Source of the DNA: M55B165 sp051744245
GTDB taxonomy: Bacteria; Actinomycetota; Humimicrobiia; Humimicrobiales; Humimicrobiaceae
Direction: 5' to 3'
Length of the DNA stretch: 18,754 bases
Assembly: GCA_051744245.1 (NCBI GenBank)
Contig: JBNJCV010000031.1
Coordinates: 1 to 18,754 of the forward strand
Part shown: positions 15,375 to 18,754 of the stretch, piece by piece
Numbering within the stretch: position 1 is the stretch's first letter
How the letters are laid out: every line of letters begins with the position of its first letter
Notes under the pieces: model-generated
Database searches by the model: none
What the model was told of the DNA's origin: nothing
The model's input: the letters and a program-made list of their open reading frames with translations, nothing else
Translations under genes and position numbers: made by a program

Positions 15375-15416
15375 AACCCGATATATTTTATACTTAACTA
15401 AATAAATTATCGGGTT
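15375..15416. repeat. Nine-base inverted repeat
   Basis: AACCCGATA (15375-15383) is matched exactly by TATCGGGTT (15408-15416) across 24 AT-rich bases. No T run follows on either strand, so it is not a standard terminator. The role is unknown. Confidence 0.4.
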
Positions 15417-15473
15417 AAAATAATACAGAGTATGATATTGAAGCAAAATATTTAACATAAATTTAATTTTTCT

Positions 15474-15600
15474 GATTACTACCAGAGAAAAACCGGAACA
15501 GAAATAGATTTTATCCTAAAAAACTGAAACATATGGGGCAAAAACTAGTTCTACTGAAAGTCATATCCGGCCTATTCAAATTAGATATTTGAAAGAATGA
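15474..15600 (+). pseudogene. Decayed C-terminal remnant of a DUF4143 ATPase
   Basis: The first 17 codons read DYYQRKTGTEIDFILKN, nearly identical to residues 323-339 of the ATPase encoded upstream, and about 89% of the bases match over 47 positions. A small indel then shifts the frame. In the new frame ETYGAKTSSTESHI and on to YLKE aligns to residues 341-363, ending at a TGA (15598-15600). No start and no ATPase domain remain. It is closer to the plus-strand ATPase than to the minus-strand one, so it probably came from a tandem duplicate. Confidence 0.85.
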
Positions 15601-15692
15601 GCTAATCTTAAGATAGAATTTAGGCCTGAATTTTGTTGATTTTTTAACTTGGCTTTAATAATATTGTAACAATCGGCAATTAAAAGGAAGCT

Positions 15693-17156
15693 ATGGCAAA
15701 AATAGGAAGAAATGATCCATGCCCCTGCGGAAGCGGTAAAAAATATAAGAAATGCTGCGGGGCCAAAAAAGGAATAACAGAAATGAGTAAATACAGGTAC
15801 GACCGTTACCTGCAAATAAGAAATTCCGCAACCCAGAAAATTTATGAAATAGCAGAGAAAGAAATGGATTGTTTCCTGGATGATTCTCTTGAATACCTCT
15901 ACCAGAATCTACTCCTTGATGTAGACGAGCAAGCCCCACCAAGGGATGAGGAATTGTTTGACAATATTGTAGGGTATATGGGAATGCAGCTAATGGTTTT
16001 TGGTTTGCCTATTGAATCTGTCCTTAAAAGTAATCCTGACAGCATATCCGACTGTTATTTATGGAAATACTGCCTTAAAAATTTTGGAAATCTCTTCAGT
16101 GAGGATGAAAAAAAGTTCATGGAAAGATTAAAACAGGGCTTTTGCGGGTTTTTTAAGGTAATAGATATAGAAGAATCCCCTTATAACTATCCTGTAGTTC
16201 TGGCAAGGGACCTGCTAGGACAAAAGACCTTTAGGATTATGGACCGTATGCTGGCAAAACAGGTCGTAAAGCATGACATAATTTGTGGAATTGCCTGCCC
16301 ATATGAAGATAGCCACTATATAATGGAATGTCCTGCCCCTGTATCGATTTCTCTGGAATACCAGGGCTTGATAGAAATGTTGATAGGGGACTACTGCAGG
16401 GATTTTAAGAAGAAATATAAAAAATATTTAACAAAGAATATGCGGTACTCGAAAGTTTTAAATCTTTTCCCGGCAATTCTTTTTTTAGTAGTACTGGATT
16501 ACTGTTATTATCTCAATAATTTACCTGAGCCTAAAATGGTGAACCGGGACAGGGAAGAAATAAGATTTTCGGTTTCAAATTACAAAATAAAGGACCGGAA
16601 ATTAACAGAAGAAAAAATCTTGGCTTTAAAGGGAATGGAACTAGTTGAAAAAGACAATAAAAAGACAACTATTCACTGGTTAAACCAGGAAAATACCATA
16701 CTTGGAACAGTCTATGTCAAAAAGAAGGAAATTTCTTTCGAAACTAATTCAGTTGGGCGCCTGGAAAGGTGGAAAAAACTTGTCTCCGGTATTCCTATGG
16801 AGTTAAAGGATACAGAGTTCACCAGCCTGGAAGAATTAAAAAACCGGAGCAGTGCAAAAGAAAGGGCAGGCAAGGTGCAGGAAGAGCTGGACATTCCGGA
16901 AAAGGAATTCAAAGAGTTTGCTCTAGGATGGTGGGATAAACATTATGAAGACTGGATAAGCAATAGCATTCCTGCTTTAGATGGTTTATCACCAGAAGAA
17001 GCTGTCAAAGATCCCAGCGGAAGGCAGGAAGTTGAAAAATTGATAGACGAATATGAAAATCATGCCCTGAAGGAAAAGAAAAAGAATAAATCCCAAAATC
17101 TCTACAAGTATTTTGATGCGGATGAAATCCGGAAGAGGCTGGGAATTAAAGAATAA
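15693..17156 (+). CDS. SEC-C zinc-motif protein of unknown function
   Basis: The protein has 487 residues. The N-terminus is a SEC-C motif, NDPCPCGSGKKYKKCCG (7-23), with the zinc ligands C10, C12, C21 and C22 as in the SecA tail. Residues about 30-420 are a long acidic and lysine-rich body that I do not recognise, without a signal peptide or membrane helices. Near the end, IPALDGLSPEEAVKDPSGR (about 429-447) resembles a segment frequent in SEC-C proteins of unknown role, and the last residues FDADEIRKRLGI (about 474-485) form another such ending. SEC-C marks proteins that may bind ribosomes, SecB or nucleic acid, but nothing here points to one partner. AGGA at 15683-15686 precedes the ATG. 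It stands alone between debris regions. Confidence 0.88.
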   Translation: MAKIGRNDPCPCGSGKKYKKCCGAKKGITEMSKYRYDRYLQIRNSATQKIYEIAEKEMDCFLDDSLEYLYQNLLLDVDEQAPPRDEELFDNIVGYMGMQLMVFGLPIESVLKSNPDSISDCYLWKYCLKNFGNLFSEDEKKFMERLKQGFCGFFKVIDIEESPYNYPVVLARDLLGQKTFRIMDRMLAKQVVKHDIICGIACPYEDSHYIMECPAPVSISLEYQGLIEMLIGDYCRDFKKKYKKYLTKNMRYSKVLNLFPAILFLVVLDYCYYLNNLPEPKMVNRDREEIRFSVSNYKIKDRKLTEEKILALKGMELVEKDNKKTTIHWLNQENTILGTVYVKKKEISFETNSVGRLERWKKLVSGIPMELKDTEFTSLEELKNRSSAKERAGKVQEELDIPEKEFKEFALGWWDKHYEDWISNSIPALDGLSPEEAVKDPSGRQEVEKLIDEYENHALKEKKKNKSQNLYKYFDADEIRKRLGIKE

Positions 17157-17518
17157 AATGTTGGCATTTTTAAATTCTTCTATATTTAGGTAACTTTTCT
17201 GCAACCTTTTTGCTTAATTTAGTGCCTGGGCTTTACTAGGCCAGCCAAGTACCGCCTTTAGGCCTAGATAGGATACTCTTTTTTATTTTACAGCACAAAA
17301 CCTGCTATATCTGTTAACCTAAAAGAAAAACGTGGCATTAATTAAAAAATCCCCACAAGATAATAGAATTCTCCCGTATAAGGGATTATGGAGTATCCCG
17401 GGTGCCCTGCTACATGTAAGCAAGTTTTGAGTTTTCCTTGCCAGTAGTAAAAAAAACGGAAAAAAAAACTATCCTTTTTTATATCCATCCTTCCCTTATT
17501 GGTGCCTAAAATCTAAAC

Positions 17519-17665
17519 TTAATGCCCCAGGGCTTGCCTGTAAACCTTAAGGGTTTTTCTGGCATTTCTACTGTAAAAACTAAAGGTATACGGAACAGTT
17601 AGATAAGCTGTTGTAGATAAACTTTTACCTCTAGCTAACCGGGTGTTGCTCTTCTTAAGAAATAG
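17519..17665 (-). pseudogene. Possible GT4 glycosyltransferase C-terminal remnant
   Basis: On the minus strand 48 codons are open and end at TAA (17519-17521). The last part reads TFSFYSRNARKTLKVYRQAL then GH. Family 4 enzymes often end FSWExxARxTLxVYxxxL, as the one at 7488-8642 does (FSWEKTARQTLKVYETI). A stop (17666-17668) sits just upstream and nothing recognisable precedes it. The match is short and could be chance. Confidence 0.3.
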
Positions 17666-17819
17666 CTAATAGAGGCTCACCAAGGGGTAGTTTGGTCATC
17701 CCATATGGATTATTCCATTGAGTTTATTTTTGGGTTTAATAGGAAAGCTTTGCATGGTAGAGCTATTTTATAGACTGATTCAACAAACTATTTCAATCGA
17801 GCTGGTTAATGTAAAAAAC

Positions 17820-17837
17820 ATAAGAGGTATAAGAGGT
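17820..17837 (+). repeat. Nine-base tandem repeat
   Basis: ATAAGAGGT occurs twice in direct succession (17820-17828 and 17829-17837). It is followed by GGTGG (17835-17839) and, 18 bases on, by CCACC, which could pair. Confidence 0.5.
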
Positions 17838-17925
17838 GGGAAACTTAATGAACCTAACCACCACAATGTACGAGAGTAAAGCGGGTACCCAAAAGATTTA
17901 TTTCCATCTTGATAGACTAATATTC

Positions 17926-18754
17926 CTAAAAATACTTTAATATTTTATTATATCTATTCAGTACTTTTGTTATCTCAAATTTCTCATTTATTTTTATTAC
18001 TGGAGTCAACATTGATTCTATCTGCTTATTCAAGTTTTCCAAGGATTTTTTATTTAATCCCAGGTTATATTTAAAGTTACCAGTAAAGCTCTCATCTTCT
18101 AATTTCTTTCTAAAAATTTTAATAAAATCTGGATCTTTGAAATCAAAATAACTTTCGGATATATACCATAAATCATAAAAATCTCTTATCGCTGGTTCTC
18201 TTCTTGTTACAGCTGCCTTCATTTTTTCTGCTACTGCTTCTTTTATAGATAAACATGTTATTTTATTGCTTGGAACCAAGTCTCCCCCGGTAAATGGATC
18301 TTTGTAAAAGTGTTTTACTGTATTTTGAACTATTTTATCAATGGGAAATTGCCGTAAAGAAATTTCAAGTTTTATACTCTCATATTTTTCCGTTATTACT
18401 GAAGGATAATTAATATAGAAAACGTATTGTTGTGAATTATTAAATCCTTCACCATTGGTATTAGGACTTCTAAGATTTAGTTTTTTTAAGAAATCAGGCA
18501 TTTTAGTTTTTATCTGTTTCATGTTTCTTGATCTTGCTCCTCTAGAATTCAAATGAACATTAGGAATAAAAGTAAAATCAATATCTTCACTTAGCCTCTT
18601 ATAATTAAAGTATATTTTATTTAGTAATGTACCTCCTTTAAATACAATTTTTTTGCTAAGCATTGAATTGATATTATTTAAAATAATTGTTATATAATAG
18701 TCCTTTTCTATAATTCCAGGCCTAAAAGCAAATTGGCTGGATAGAAATAGTATT
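17926..18754 (-). CDS. AbiEii-type toxin nucleotidyltransferase (5' end off the window)
   Basis: The frame stays open through the ATG at 18661-18663 to the right edge. Upstream codons read RPGIIEKDYYITIILNNINS, the usual helix before the catalytic motif, so the true start lies outside and at least 275 residues are present. The motifs of the AbiEii family are visible: FKGGTLLNKIYFNYKRLSED then IDF, with the G-G-T and D-x-D-type elements, and later KEAVAEKMKAAVTRREPAIR then DFYDLWYI, where the lysine and the R-D-x-Y-D motif are characteristic. AbiEii toxins transfer nucleotides and are neutralised by an AbiEi antitoxin, usually encoded just upstream, here beyond 18754. It could also be a related stand-alone family member. 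The gene is AT-rich like the DUF4143 ATPases. Confidence 0.9.
   Translation of the reverse strand, partial: ILFLSSQFAFRPGIIEKDYYITIILNNINSMLSKKIVFKGGTLLNKIYFNYKRLSEDIDFTFIPNVHLNSRGARSRNMKQIKTKMPDFLKKLNLRSPNTNGEGFNNSQQYVFYINYPSVITEKYESIKLEISLRQFPIDKIVQNTVKHFYKDPFTGGDLVPSNKITCLSIKEAVAEKMKAAVTRREPAIRDFYDLWYISESYFDFKDPDFIKIFRKKLEDESFTGNFKYNLGLNKKSLENLNKQIESMLTPVIKINEKFEITKVLNRYNKILKYF

Larger units (their letters stand above)
15120..15692 (+). other. Gene-free stretch with a decayed ATPase tail
   Basis: This stretch is AT-rich throughout. It holds a nine-base inverted repeat (15375-15416), a short near-tandem AAAAAAGGTTTA at 15234-15260, the ATPase remnant at 15474-15600 and, near its end, a weak promoter-like pair TTGATT (15636-15641) and TAATAT (15659-15664) that could serve the SEC-C gene. 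Confidence 0.5.
17157..17925. other. Gene-poor debris region
   Basis: This stretch of 769 bases has no intact gene. Visible items are a seven-base inverted repeat CTAGGCC/GGCCTAG (17236-17242 and 17261-17267), a possible glycosyltransferase tail on the minus strand (17519-17665) and a nine-base tandem repeat (17820-17837). A short plus-strand open stretch around 17670-17811 is broken by a stop and belongs to no family I know. I see no transposase or attachment site. Confidence 0.5.

Noticed and set aside
17820..17837. Tandem repeat as a start of a CRISPR array
   Set aside because: The units are nine bases with no spacers and occur only twice.
18661..18663. ATG as the start of the AbiEii gene
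   Set aside because: The frame stays open upstream and encodes the expected helix IIEKDYYIT before it, so the gene is partial at the edge.

Overview
The window reads as a low-GC bacterial chromosome segment with standard stop codons (TAA, TAG and TGA all end intact genes). It is rich in AGG and ATA codons and uses at least one TTG start. Two secreted DUF4214 proteins, a CAP-domain protein and an ABC-type polysaccharide exporter suggest an uncultured, probably anaerobic bacterium with a heavily glycosylated surface. Nothing here fixes the phylum or decides between one and two membranes.

Layout. Bases 1-129 are the tail of a gene that may encode a wall hydrolase. Bases 218-461 hold a good promoter, a structured leader with a possible pseudoknot and an intrinsic terminator, ahead of a secreted DUF4214 protein (462-1568) that has its own strong terminator. 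Bases 1695-8642 form one tight polysaccharide operon: coiled-coil methyltransferase, Wzm permease, Wzt ATPase with a C-terminal sugar-binding domain, a GT2 glycosyltransferase with an extra C-terminal domain, and two GT4 glycosyltransferases. The genes abut or overlap by 4-8 bases. The set fits an ABC-dependent pathway: glycosyltransferases build a chain on the cytoplasmic face, the methyltransferase may cap it, Wzt may read the cap, and Wzm/Wzt export it.

From about 8650 the window becomes accessory and decayed. It holds a perfect 28-bp palindrome, an unrecognised 280-aa gene (8722-9564), a small orphan MNT-type nucleotidyltransferase on the other strand, and an internally deleted copy of the 280-aa gene. 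These are followed by a secreted DUF4214-CAP protein (10415-11290) and a broken Wzx-type flippase with two amber codons, a large internal deletion and a displaced fragment. Two divergent AAA/DUF4143 ATPases surround an operator-like repeat cluster, and a decayed tail of the second ATPase follows it. Next come a SEC-C zinc-motif protein (15693-17156), a 770-bp stretch of debris, and an AbiEii-type toxin nucleotidyltransferase that runs off the right edge.

The most interesting signals are the leader at 218-461, the pairing of DUF4214 surface proteins with the export operon, the operator-like array between the ATPases, and two separate cases of a gene followed by a decayed partial copy that keeps its 3' end. 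I saw no tRNA, rRNA, CRISPR array or intact insertion sequence.
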